Origin: Quillaja saponaria
Taxonomy: Eukaryota > Streptophyta > Magnoliopsida > Fabales > Quillajaceae
Direction: 5' to 3'
NCBI GenBank assembly: GCA_029379385.1
Contig: CM055606.1
Location: forward strand, 5,518,001-5,582,000
Length of the DNA: 64,000 bases
A program made the translations under genes and the position numbers. This document shows positions 37,376-49,900 of this stretch, one piece after another. The notes beneath the pieces were generated by a model that was not told the DNA's origin, did no database searches, and saw only the letters and a program-made list of their open reading frames with translations. How positions within the stretch are numbered: position 1 is the stretch's first letter; every line of letters starts with the position of its first letter.

Positions 37376-37654
37376 TGACTTTCTTTTAATTTCAATTAGA
37401 GAGAAAGTCAATGTAATGAATTGTGTTTTGTTTGACAACTTTTATATTTTGTATTTGCTTAAATTGAGCTTTTTGGATAATTTTATGTTATGAATTTGCT
37501 TGTTAAGACAATTTTTTGTTATGAATTGTGCTTGTAGGATAACTTCATGTTATAAATTATATTATCGGTGCTTCACAGCTCTGAAAATAACATCTGGAGG
37601 TATCATCTTTTACTTTTCTTGGCTTCTCTTCATCAGAGTTTCCCATCAACTGAG

Positions 37655-37965
37655 CTTATCAGCGGCCCACAACAGGGATCTGATTTTTTATGTTGCACCT
37701 GGTGCACTACAAGCGGCACTGGCAGCACTTTGTGAGGCTCGACAACCTGGTATAGCTGCAATGTTTATCCTGACTTGCCGTGAAATCCATGCTGAAATTA
37801 TTGCTGACTTAGGGAATTCAATTGATGAATCAAATTCTTCTGTCAGGAATACACTAAATTTGCTTGGGTTGGATCCAGAGAATGAAGATGTTATCGCCAT
37901 TGGTGAATATTATGGGCAATACCAAAGAAAATTAGCTCATCTGTGCATGTACTCACAGCCATCTT
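37655..37965 (+). pseudogene. WDR11-like gene fragment (3' exon), pseudogene
   Basis: Reads DLIFYVAPGALQAALAALCE, ARQPGIAAMFILTCREIHAE, IIADLGNSIDESNS, LLGLDPENEDVIAIGEYYGQ and YQRKLAHLCMYSQPS. This is the extreme C-terminus of plant WDR11, where the family reads YQRKLVHLCMDSQP and then stops. Here the normal stop is lost and the frame runs on with unrelated residues to 38,249. With the piece at 30.5-31.0 kb it is part of one broken gene copy on the plus strand; the several hundred residues that should lie between are missing. Confidence 0.75.
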
Positions 37966-38249
37966 TTTCAGTTCATTTGTATAATGTGGTACTGATTCTA
38001 GTTGGTTGCAGCAGGCGTTTCAGACTAAAGCAAATGTTTGATTATGGAGTTGTGGACTGTAAATACTGTTCCACAACTAAATCGCTAGATTACCTGGTAC
38101 TACAAAAGTATACAGAACGTGGTAGGATTAAGGTGAATTTGCATCTTTTTAATGGGCGACAGAAACTTGTATGGTTTAGTCCGGTAAATGTATTGCATCA
38201 CTATTTTTGTATTGGTACAATTTTAGTGAAAAAATTCAGGTTCCCTTAA

Positions 38250-39161
38250 GGATATTGTACCTAGTTAGCATTCGAGATATCATTCAAACTCAATGCTGAA
38301 ATGATTGGATTCATTTTCTTACAAATAATGGATGCTGTCATAAACAGATTCAGGTCTGATGATAACCACAACAGAAAAAATTACTGTACAAGTAAACCTC
38401 ATAGCGTTTGTACTATGTCATTATCAACAGTTACAATCAAAATTTGAGATAACCTTCAATCGATTTGTTGAACAAAAATTGAGTAAATTTCTAATCATGT
38501 CAAAAGATCACTAAAACTAGGCACCAAGTGTCATTTACAAGTAATGAAATCCGCCTCTGTAGATGTCCTGTCCTATAACCAGAAATGTAGTTTACCTAAA
38601 CTCCAGTAAAATTATTATCATAAATCTGGTTTATAATGTAGGATATTTCCAATCAATATACATAGGCAATGGAACTACAAATCCCAACCATAAACTGCAT
38701 TGGCAAGGTAAATATAAACCGGTGACATATCATTGCAGCCAAATATGGGTTTAGCAAATAGTCTGTCTGCATGATGGTCATCTGGAATCCATAAAATGCA
38801 ACTTCGAGTCAAGCCTTTTCAAACAAGATAGTCATCTGGAAATGCATAATGGACCTTTCCAAGAAATGGAAGCTAAAACTCCAGATGCCCAGCATAAGGG
38901 TCTGCAATGACAACATAGTACTTCACTTAATCATTCCAATAAATAGCAAGTTCAATTAGCATCTGCCTTCGGATACGAGCCATCAAAGTCTCTTTTGATT
39001 TGCAGGAAAAGAAGTCAATCAGATAGTGGATATCCACTTGCTTCGTGTTCCATGCACCATTTGGAACAAAGTCTGCAACAATATGAAATCTAATAATGAG
39101 CAGTTATAAATTCGCTTACATAAAAGATAATGTAGTAATAGGGGAAACCTACTTACCAAAC
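38250..39161. other. Intergenic, including likely 3' UTR of ARP6
   Basis: No recognised gene. The part nearest 39,162 should be the 3' UTR of the minus-strand ARP6 gene. One minus-strand frame at about 39,075-38,930 (reading QVDIHYLIDFFSCKSKETLM) is open but not recognised. Confidence 0.4.
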
Positions 39162-41765
39162 TCATCGGAAGAATCTCTTACGACATCGAGCAGATCCAAG
39201 CTCCTCATATTCAGACTTGGTGACACACATTGCTTCAAAATCCGGACTAGAAGCCAATAATGATCCTCCTCGCCAAACACCTAGTATTGGACTGAACACG
39301 CACTGTAAGCTTCTACCAGATGGGAATATAATATAGCAAAATAAATGGGAAGAAAGAAGATGTTTACTCTTCTTGAGAAGTTATCTTCACTTGATAGTCA
39401 TCAGGAACTAAAGGCCGGAGTTCCCTCTCTCTGCAATTCAATAGATCAATAAAATTTAAATTTAAATGTTGCTTAAAATATGTAGATGTGAAAATTGAAG
39501 AAATCAAAATGTCAAGGCCATAAGAAAAGCTTACAATCTCTCAGCAAGTCGAGGGAATAATGTGCTTCCGCCAGTTAAGATAATGCTGCCAAAAATTTAC
39601 AAGCTATTGGCCCGAGAAGACAAAAAATGTTGAATAAACTGTAAATTTCAGCACACATGGCAATCCAACACTTCACAAACATACCTTTCATAAAGTACAG
39701 GGTGAAGATGTGGATGGGCAAGAATTAACAGCTCGGATAATGCACTCTGCTAGTCCAGCCTGGTTCATTCCTGCAAAAACTACTAATTTAGAACTTCTAC
39801 TTTGAACCAGTACAGTTAAAAAAAAAAACGCAATTGGCAAAAAATCAATGAGAATAAGATCTGTCTTTCTCATTAGGCGACAAAGTGTTATTAAAAGTTC
39901 AAAATTTTGCTTTCTTCTACACTTGCGTTTACACACTATTGCTCTGATGGAAATTTGCAATGATATGCTCTAAACAATTAATATAACAACTTACAGAAGA
40001 TTAAAAATCAAGGAGCTGCAATCCAAAAATAATAAGTTAAACAAAGCTTTCACCTTTTGCTTATCTTACCAATCACAAAACAATAAATCCCAAATAACAG
40101 ATTCAATAAGAAGCAAAAAAGTGTAATTCTTATAATAGTAACACAAGGATATGATACAGACCCAAATCAGCAGGATGAAAGATCATCTCCGGGACAAGGA
40201 AGCGTTCATTTGTCAAGTCAAACTCCTGCGGAAAGAACAAAAGGAAAAAGAATTATGATCCTCTTGAAAAGTGCTACTACATTCAGGAAATGGGGCACCC
40301 TACATTTTTTGTGAAATCGGTTTTCTTCCTGTCCTCTGGCTTCTCAGTAATTTCTGGGTGATCGACTTCCATCCTTGTTCCTATCTGAGAAGTCGCTCCA
40401 TCAGACAGAGTAAGGTATCTTTGTGCTTCATCTGGATATTTAATAAATCCCTTTGTATGTGTAACACCATCTGGAAGGACATACGTGCACCTAAAGAGAT
40501 TGGTCTGTCCAGGTTTCCTGTAAAGAAATTTCAGATTTTTCTGCCAATTCATTACATGAAAATGGTTGTTTATTAATAAGTTCTTTTACTAATATCAGAG
40601 AGAAATTCCAGCAAAATTTGACAAAAAAAGAAAGTTCAAGAACATAAAATTTGATGGTTCATTTACTCTACTAGAACAAAGAGCACCAAAGTAGGAACAA
40701 TTTTTAAGGGGAACACCTTGAAGCAGTACCTCAATATCAAAAATTAAATTCAGGTAACTATAATCCAGGTAAACATGATTCTAATACAAAAATGCAAAAT
40801 TCACATTCCCCTACCCAAAAACAACAAACCCACCCCCTGCACTTTATATTCTTGCAAATTCAGCCAAGTTCACGACTTTTTTTTTCTGTTAAGTGAATAA
40901 GGGATGTTCGAATTAAGGTAACTAAGCTCCACATTTTCCAAATGCTAAGCAAGACCATGGTCACTTTTTTTTTCCATCTGTTTCCCCACAATTTTCCCAG
41001 AAACCAAACAAACAAAAAGGGTTACTTTAAAACTGCAGTAGAGCATTACCTCGCGATTTGTAGGTCACGCGCAACATCTAGAGAAACAAAGCAGAGCTTC
41101 TCCTTAACATCATCCATAATAAAAGCCTCCTCCATGACATTAACAGAACGATAAGACACCAACTCCTTAAGATAATTAGTCAGTGCTTTTCCACCCAAAT
41201 CAATTCTCTTCACCGCGTAATTCAACGTGAAGTTCTGAAAAACCGGCGAGGCTTGCGTGAAAGAAAACCCACAATCGACGACGAGACTGCACTGGGCTCT
41301 GGACACAAGCCCATTAGGCCTTCGACTAGCCTCGTACAGATGAACCAGAGACGGTGGGTCAGCGACATAGAGTGACTTGAAGTTGAAATCTTCGAAAACA
41401 AGCTCGTCCGTTGACCTCTGAATTGAAGGGAGTGTAAAGAGGGGTTCAGTGAGGAGGAGAGAGGAGTGCGCTGGATTTATGTGGAGGATGGAGGAGAAAA
41501 GGTGAGCCCAGATTTCACGTTGGAGCTCTGGGTTTATTAGGTAGCCTCGGTCTATGGGCCGTCGAACTGCGGCTGAGGTAAGGTCCTCTTCCGTCGCGGT
41601 CGACACTCCGGATGTGGTGGTAGGACTAGGGTGGAGCCATTTTTTGGAGGAAGGGAGACGGTAAAGACAGTTGGGGATAATAGTTGAAGGGTGGCGTTCG
41701 CCGCCGTGTCCGGCTTTGATTAGTCCGCCACCGTTGTCTAGGACAACGACATTGTTGGTGGACAT
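39162..41765 (-). CDS. ARP6: Actin-related protein 6 (SWR1 complex), frameshift in exon 4
   Basis: Seven exons on the minus strand: 41765-41050, 40517-40304, 40225-40162, 39770-39685, 39585-39535, 39430-39368, 39291-39162. The N-terminus ([19 protein letters not shown]) is the actin-fold phosphate loop. [43 protein letters not shown] and [20 protein letters not shown] follow, then [57 protein letters not shown] and RCRKRFF. All are diagnostic of plant ARP6 (ESD1/SUF3), a nuclear subunit of the SWR1 remodeller that exchanges H2A for H2A.Z and regulates flowering. Every splice junction fits, but exon 4 is 86 bp where phase requires 85. TTGCCCATCC has one C too many, causing a premature TGA within the exon. 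The product would be about 440 residues without that base. This is either a recent null allele or a sequencing/assembly error. Confidence 0.92.
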
Positions 41766-42370
41766 GGGAGGTACAGTGATTTCGAATTTGTTACTAGCTT
41801 TCTTGTTAACTGTAGAGGGTCTTAATTACTATGGGTATTTATATTGTCTTTGAGGTGTATAAAAAATTTGGGATTTACCTTTGCCTACTTTTGTTTGCGC
41901 CCACATGTTTTGATCAACGGCACCGTATTAACTCAAACAAATTTGGGATTTATTAGTGGAGAAATCCTGCAGTCAAAAAATTTAAGATTAAACTGATATA
42001 TATATATATATATATATAAAAGCAATACAAATGAAATCAATGTTTATAACCATACATAAAAATATTATACTATAAAAATAATCTAATTTCAAGCTTAACC
42101 GATCCATTTTCACAAATATTGGCCTCGCGGTAGATTTGAGTTAGTTTTACCTCATAAAAGATCAGGAATCCAACAAATCTATTGATGAGCTGCAAAACAA
42201 TGGGGCGTGCTATGGTGTGTTGTAGCTTCATTATTTTTGATAAAAAATAATTATACTTTAATATTTTATAAAAGAAATTTATCTTATTTAATTTTATTTT
42301 TTATTTTATATACTTTTTATTAATATAAATAACTAATGAAAGTGATGTCACCACATTATTTTTAAAAAAA
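41766..42370. other. Intergenic, 5' flank of ARP6
   Basis: This is the upstream region of the minus-strand ARP6 gene. It contains an AT dinucleotide run at about 41,996-42,018 and otherwise AT-rich DNA without a recognised gene. Confidence 0.5.
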
Positions 42371-42374
42371 AATC

Positions 42375-43080
42375 TTACTTAATATTTCAATCGATTGTAG
42401 AAGTATTTATAATTTTGTAATCCTCCATCATACGGTTCTCAATCCTTTATAATCTTTAATTGATTTTTTTACTCTCAAGTTACATCCAAACATTTTCTAA
42501 AATTCAAATTATAACTATAATTATATATTTTTAGTTAAACATTATATATATTTATATATTTTATTGGATCTTTTTTGTCTTAAAGAAATATAATATAAAT
42601 TGATGAATGAAACCGGGTTAGCAACCTTTTCAACTGGTTGCAGAAGTATTTATAATTTTATAATCACCCCATCACACGTCTCTCAACCCCTTATGATCTA
42701 CATGTACTTATTGATTAATTTTACTCCCAAGTTACATTTAAACATTTTTTGAAATTAGAATTATGACTATAATTATATATCTTTAGCTAATAATTATATA
42801 TATATATATATATAAATTATCGGATCATTTTTTCCTTAAAGAAATATAATATAAATTAATGAAATGAAACAAGGTTTACTAACCGTTTTAGACTGTTGCA
42901 GAAATATTTATAATTTTATAATCACCCATCACAAGGTTCTCAATCCCTTATGATCTACATATATTTATTGATTTTTGTGTTACATCCAAACATTTTTTGG
43001 AATTCGAATTATGCCTATAATTATAAATTTTTAACTAATCATTATATACATATATATGTTATCGGATTTTTTTAATGAAA
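42375..43080. repeat. Tandem repeat, three copies of about 250 bp
   Basis: GAAGTATTTATAATTTTGTAATC-type starts occur at about 42,401, 42,644 and 42,902 (third copy AAATATTTATAATTTTATAA). Each unit contains CCATCA, TCTCAA(T/C)CC, TTATGATCTACAT, AGTTACAT(C/T)..AACATTTT, GACTATAATTATATA and a TA-rich tail, then AAAGAAATATAATATAAATT. Periods are 243 and 258 bp, and the TA-run length accounts for much of the difference. Confidence 0.85.
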
Positions 43081-43777
43081 TGTTGAGTAAGATTTTTTTA
43101 TTTAAAGATAATAAGGTTATTATACCCTAATATCATAAAATTAAGTTTTAGACATAATGTGTAAATTCTAGTTATAAATTAATTAAATAATAATACAATG
43201 AAACATGTTACAATCCGATATCTCAATATACATTTTAAAATTTTGTGTATAATTTGCTATTATACAATAAATAAATTGTGATGCAGTAAAATTTAATTGA
43301 TTGAATAATTAACACATGTATATATTAAGATTTAATTTCCACCACAAATTAGTTTGACTTTGACTCACCTTTAGTATTTTGTTTTTTTTCCTTCTTATTT
43401 TTCACTTTCTTTTCCATTGTCTTTTTCCCCCCACAGCCTTTGCCTTTCCTTCTATTTTTCTGGCTGACCTCCCCTACTTCCTTCCATGTTTCTGTTTTAT
43501 TTTCTTTATCTTGCTTCCCAAATTTTCTAGGTCCTATTATGGTTTCCTCCCGTTTGTGCTACTCTTGAGAACTCTCCGTTCAATCATGCTTTGTTTCTGT
43601 TTTCACCTTAGTTTTCCTTCCTTCATCTCAACTCATAGCAATGCCAAGGCAATAGCTACCTTGCTTGGACGTACAACAACCTTGTTTGGCATTAAAGGTG
43701 CAGTAGTTGTGTGGCGGTCTGAAGTGGAGGTTGCAATCGAGTCCTCCTTATTTCCAGGATTCCCTATAAGTCATGGA
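43081..43777. other. Unique-looking DNA left of the gypsy element
   Basis: The first part is AT-rich. From 43,380 a T/C-rich stretch is followed by a more GC-balanced segment up to 43,777, in the target site of the gypsy element. One frame reads AKAIATLLGRTTTLFGIKGA then VVVWRSEVEVAIESSLFPGF, which I do not recognise. Its continuation lies at 54,404. Confidence 0.4.
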
Positions 43778-46474
43778 TGTAACACCCCGAAAAATTTAAT
43801 CTAGATTAATTAGACTAAGCATGTGTTAATTACTATTAAGCATATAAGTGCTACGAAATTAGCTTAACACATGAATTCGGTAGAGATTTTCAAGCATTCA
43901 TTCTATGCACTTAATTTAGGAAATTTTAAGGTAAATTTTCAAATAAGGAAAGTATGATAAATTTCCAAAAATGAAAGTGTGACATCATCATGACATCATC
44001 ATCATTTAGTTAGTTTGGTTAGTATTGAAAGATGGATACGTCATTAGGATGATATCACCCTGACATCATCATTGCATCACCATGACATCACCACTTCCAA
44101 TTATGGAAACATGTTACAATGGAACTAAATGGTTAAGGAATGATTGGAATGGAACAAGGAAAGAACTAAACTAGAAAGAGTAAGCTTACCAAAACAGTGG
44201 GGATGAAGAATGAAAGGTATGAATGCATTAAATAGAAATACATAGGTGGAAAGTTATATTAAATGCAAGGGGTGAGGTGTAATAACATGTGGGAATAGGT
44301 GGCAAGAAAAGTGTAGGAAAACTAAGAGTGAACTAAGAGAAAGAAGCCAAGTGTAAAGGAGAGTACAAACTTGGAGAGAAACTAGTGGAGAATATAAAGT
44401 AGAAATGATTAGCATTCATTAATGAAGTAAGAGCCAAATGAATTAAACTCCTATATCAAAATCGGCCATGCACTATTAACACACACACACTTCTTGTTAA
44501 CTATACACCTATACCAAACAAGGAGATGAACCCAAAACACAAACACACCCACCTAAGGACTCAAAACCATAACCTCCAAGAAAGAAAAACAAAACCATAA
44601 ACTAAAGAAAGAAATACAGAAAGAAAACTAAAACAAGGAAAACGTGAGCTAAAGGAAAACCGTAGGAGGAAGAAAGGAGGAGGAAAACCGAAACAATAAA
44701 GGAGAAGGAGAAAAAGCAAGAGGAGGAGGCGTAGGGAAATAGAAAGAAAATAAAAAGGCTAAAGGTATTAGGCAAGTATTCATGCATATCTTTGCCTATT
44801 TCATCTTTGTTTCACTACTTACTTCCTTGATACTCTTATATTTTTCATGATATTCTCATGTCCTTTATGCATATGAAATGAAAAGGATTCCCTTTTTAGG
44901 AAATTTAAAGAAACAGGAACTTGTCTTGAGTTTATGTTGGCCGAAGTTCCTAGGCATCCAAGAATAATGTCCAAACCATAGTATGGATCTTACTATTGAG
45001 AGATGGTACCATGTATACGAGATGTTGGTATCCATGGTACATCGAAGTCTTTGTAAGGCAGCCTTGGGTTTGCATGAACAGTCAAGAATGGTTACTAAGG
45101 AGTGGAAAAGAGGAAAAGAATACAGTTTGCATTTGCATATTCCTATATTTTAAAACTAATATTAAGATATCCTTCATTGTTATGTGTGAATACTTGTTGA
45201 GGTTTGATTTACTTTTCCTTCATCTTGATGTGCATGATAACTAAGCTTTTATGAAGGTGTTTATAGTTCAAAGTTGCTTTGTATTATGCTCTTCTTTGGA
45301 GGATGGCATTGTGTACGGAATAGTAGCAACTGGTGGATTGGTGGTACCAAGAGGGTGATGAGGATAGCCTTCTCATGGCCATTTGTGTGATTCCACTCAC
45401 CTAAGTGAAAAGATAGCCTAATAATTTTGAGTTATGGTCGTTGGTTCCTAGGTGAAGTAAGGGAAAATCTAGTGATAACCATAATTATAATTATGTATTT
45501 AGTTTAGACTTAACTTAGTTGTTTGAAGAAAATTTGTGAAATACTTGTAATAGCTTCCTTTTGGTCCAAATTTAATATAAAGTCTATGTAAATAATGTGT
45601 ATTGTATAAATAAATGAAATAGAAAACTATGTCTCTTTTGTAAGTCTTTAATTGTCCAAGTAGTAAAATTGGTCAAGAAGAATTCTTTAGGAGGAAGAGG
45701 TGTCCAATTCGGCTAAGTAGACTTTAGGCAAAGAAATGGTCAAATTCAACTAAGGCAAGAAGGAAGAATAACTTTTAACAAAGGACAAATGAAACAAATG
45801 GTAAAATACAAGATAGCAAGAATTGGTTAAAGTGTCTAGTATTAATCAACCATGGAAGACTAAAATTGGGTAGAAAAAATCAATAGTAATTCTAATGGGT
45901 AATTTGGTATGTAGTCTTAATAAGAAAGTACTCACAAGTAGTAATTAAATTAAGATGTAAAGGAATTCTAATTACAGGGTCTAGTCAAGAAAGGAGATGA
46001 AAGAATTAAGGAGGTAAAAAGGGAAATTTATAAGGAATTAGGAATACGAATTAAGCTAAGTAATGAACACGAATTAAATTTGGTAATAGATTGAGCTTTA
46101 ATAAAATCCTAAGTCTATGAATTAATTAAGTTAAAGGCTTAATGAAAAATCCTACTAGGAATACAAAGAATAAAATACAAGTCTTGAAGAAGGTGAATTA
46201 CAGAAGGAAAACTTGTTAAAGGGTGTCTTGTAATAAGTGTCATTAAGAGGATCAATGAATCAAAAGGGAAATTGATATAACATGTTCTATTATAATAAGT
46301 AAAAAAATAAAATATCACTTAATTAAACGTAGTTGAATTTGGCCAAAGGAGAAGATGGAAGGAAACTTGGTAATTTAATTTAAGAAATTCGGTTCTAGAA
46401 GGATGAAAAGGAAAAGAAAAAATTATGGTAGAGAAAGTAACCAATTCAGTTTAAGATTTAAAAGAACAAAAGGA
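43778..46474 (+). repeat. 5' LTR of the gypsy element (3' end missing)
   Basis: Aligns with the 3' LTR from TGTAACACCCC through AGAACAAAAGGA at about 46,474. The last 100 bp or so that the 3' LTR carries (through GTGTTACA) are absent, and no primer-binding site follows; the sequence changes to GAGAAAGTCTAGGGCAACTT. Confidence 0.85.
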
Positions 46475-46982
46475 TGAGAAAGTCTAGGGCAACTTGCCAC
46501 GGTTTCATACATATTACTCTCTCCAAAGGTTTAGCTGTGTATTCTTTGTTTGATGTTATGCCTATTATATGAGATATTGGTTGCCTATTACATGAAGTAT
46601 TGTTTATAAACTGTTGATATGACAAGGTGCTTTATGTTATATGTTTTGCATATATATGTATTTATGTGTTTCATATATATGCCATATGATAACGAAAAGA
46701 TGTATTTAATGTTACATGAAAAGGAAAGGAAAGGACATGCTAATTATGGCATGTAAAGAAGAAAGGAAAGACATGCTAATTATGGCATGTAAAGAGGAAA
46801 AGAAAGGACATGCTAATTATGGCATATGAAAAGGAAAGGAAAGGAAATGTTAAATGTTGCATGCATTTTAGAAAGAAACATGGCATGCATAGTAGAAAGA
46901 AAGGAACATGACATCCTACAATGTTAGGAAGTCTTATTCTAGGAATGAAACTAAAAAAGGGTAATTGTGTGTGCATTCTAGA
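46475..46982 (+). other. Gypsy leader with a minisatellite
   Basis: Untranslated leader between the broken 5' LTR and gag. At about 46,725-46,850 it holds three copies of a unit of about 36 bp containing GACATGCTAATTATGGCAT (at 46,735, 46,771 and 46,808), with related purine-rich fragments on both sides. Confidence 0.75.
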
Positions 46983-49900
46983 ATGGCTTATGAGAAAAGA
47001 TCCCAAAACGAGCTCCTAGAAGGTATACTCAATACACTAGAGGGTGTATCGAGAGTAATGAGGGAACAAATAGATACCCAAAATGCGACTGTAGAAGCTA
47101 CAATGGCGGCTACCAATGTTGCTACTAATTCTACGGCACGAATGAATAATGCAGGAGAGGACATTTAGCCTTGAATGCAAGGATCTAGGCCTAGAGAAGT
47201 TGGGGCATTAATGGATTACTTTAGGAGAGCCAACCTACTTAGTTTTTTTGGGAGTTGTGACTATACTGTAACTGAGAGATGGATGCATCAATTAGAAAAG
47301 ATTTTCAGGGTAATGGGATGTGAGGAGAATGATAAGTTAGTGTTAATAGTGTATATGTTAGAAGGTGAGACTAAGAATTGGTGGCAGAGTATGGAGAGGT
47401 TACTCACGGCTAGAAGGGTGGAAGTGAATTGGATGAGTTTCAAGGAGGCTTTCTATAGGAAGTACTTTCCCGATAGCATTAAGCAGGACCTCAAAGATGA
47501 GTTTAATCAACTCAAACAGGGGAGTAAGAGTGTAGCTGGCTACAAACATAAATTTGAAGAACTATCTAAGTTCTCTACCTACCTACAAACCTGTTATGAC
47601 GATAGGTGGAAAGTCGATAAATTCCAACGAGGGTTGAATCTGGATGTGAGGGGTAAGATAACAACCTCAGAGATAGAGAACTTTGCCCAATTGGTGGGGA
47701 AAAGTAAGATTGTGGAGAGAATAAATAGGGATAAAGAATTAGAGAGGAAGAGGAGATACTAGAGTTCTAAGAGGTTTAGGGAGATGGAAAGGAATAAGAG
47801 TAACAAATGAGGGGCTGGAGCTAGAATTGGGTAGTAAACATATTGGCCGAATAAAGGAAAATAAGTAGGGGGCCAACCGAGAGAGGAAGGATTAAGTAAT
47901 AAGTGTGGGAGACTTCACATTGGTAAACCATGTCAAATGAGTACCAATAATTGTTTCAAGAGTGGAAAGGAGGGTCACATAGCTAAGTATTATCCGGAGT
48001 TGAATAATCCAAGAACCGCAAGGAAACTAATAGTGCTAAGATGAGTGTTTTCCCTGAATCAAAAGGAGGCACAAGAGGATGATAACATCATTCTTGGTAA
48101 GTGTCTATTAGTCGGTCAAGACGTACTTGCCTTATTTGACACTGGAGCATCTCATTCCTTCATTTCCGTAGAATGTGATAGGAGATTGAGATTAGAAATA
48201 ACCGGTATGTCATGTAGATTACTAGTGAAAACCTCGACATGCAAGCCTTTGTGTGTGAGTGAAGCATGTAAGTCAATGGAATTAGAAGTACAAGATAGGT
48301 TAAGTTATCCTATCTAGTTTGCTTACCTATGGGAGAATTAGAGTTGATCCTAGGAATGGATTGGTTAGGAGAACAACAGGTTATAGTAGATTGTAAGGAT
48401 AAGAAGATAATATTTCCCCCGATCCATAGTTGTTCACCAAAACCGATACCTACCTCGATGTTAGTTCGGCCTTACAAGCTAGGAAAATGGTGTGGTAAGG
48501 TTGTACAGGGTTTTTAGCTGTCCTAACCAAAGTTAATAAGGAAAAGAAAGAACTGAACCAAATCCCAATAGTTCAAGATTTCCATGAGGTATTCCCTAAA
48601 GATATATCTGGTTTACTACCCGAAAGAGAGATTGAATTTACCATAGAAACTTTACATGGTACCACTTCAATATCCAAACCTCTATATAGAATGGCACCGG
48701 TAGAACTTGTAGAACTTAAGAAGTAGCTAGAAGAATTACTTGATAAAGGTTACATAAGGCCTAGTGTTTCACCCTAGGGAGCATTGGTATTATTTGTCAA
48801 GAAGAAAGATGGAACGTTTAGGTTATGTATAGACTGTAGACAACTTAACAAGGTCATCATTAAGAACAAATATCCTTTGCCTAGGATAGACAATTTTCTA
48901 GATCAATTGCAAGGAGTTACAGTGTTTTCTAAGATTGATTTGAGGTCAGGATACCATCAATTGAGAATTAAGTTTGAGGATATTCCCAAATCAGCTTTTA
49001 GGACAAGGTATGGTCATTTCGAGTTTGTAGTTATGCCTTTTGGAGTGACAAATACATCTTCGGTATTTATGGATTTGATAAATAGGGTGTTTTGACCTTA
49101 TCTCGATTAGTTTGTGATTGTGTTTATCGATGATATTTTGATATATTTGAGGAATAGGCGAGAGGATGAGGACCATTTGGGATAGTATTGTAGACCCTTA
49201 TGGATGGATAAGATGAGAATCTTAGGACATGTGATCAGTGGTGAGGGAGTTATTGTAGATCTTCAGAAGGTTGAAGCGGTGTTGAAATGGGAAGTACCAA
49301 CAATGATCACTGAGGTTAGGAGTTTTCAAAGTTTGGCAAGCTATTATCAAAGGTTTATTCAGGGATTTTCCCAAATAGCTATGCCATTGACTAGATTAAC
49401 TCGAAAAGGAGTGACATGGGTGTAGACCGAGAGTTATTAAAGGAGTTTTAAGGAATTGAAGAAAATATTAACTACTGCTCATGTATTAGTTATACTTGAT
49501 CCTAAGGAAAGATACACCGTGTATAATGACACCTCTAGGAAGGGGTTAGGTTGTGTTTTGATGCAATAAGGTAGAGTAATAGCTTACACTTCTAAACCGT
49601 TAAGGCCTAATGAATAACACTACCCTACCCATGATCTTGAACTTGCTACTATGGTGTTTGCTTTGAAAATTTGGCGACATTACCTATTTGGTGAGAAATT
49701 TAAGGTTTTTACTAATCATAAAAGTTTAAAGTATTTTTCTGATCAAAAGGAGTTAAATATGAGGCAAAGGAGATGATTGGAGTTTCTAAATGATTATGAG
49801 TGTGAATTGAAATACCAACCCGGTAAGGCTAACATAGTTGCTGATGCTTTAAGTAGGAAGTTCAGGCATATGGCTAGGTTGATGATCCAAGAGTACAAAT

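Noticed and set aside
37966..38249. Extension of the WDR11 C-terminal frame
   Set aside because: The family normally ends just after HLCMDSQP. The extra residues resemble no WDR11 sequence and follow from loss of the stop.
42375..43080. CRISPR-like array
   Set aside because: Units are contiguous 250-bp tandem repeats without unique spacers, and this is plant nuclear DNA.
44602..44787. Phe/Ser-rich frames inside the gypsy LTRs (also 52,392-52,577)
   Set aside because: They are the antisense of an A/G-rich LTR segment. Presence in both LTRs reflects LTR duplication and is not evidence of a gene.
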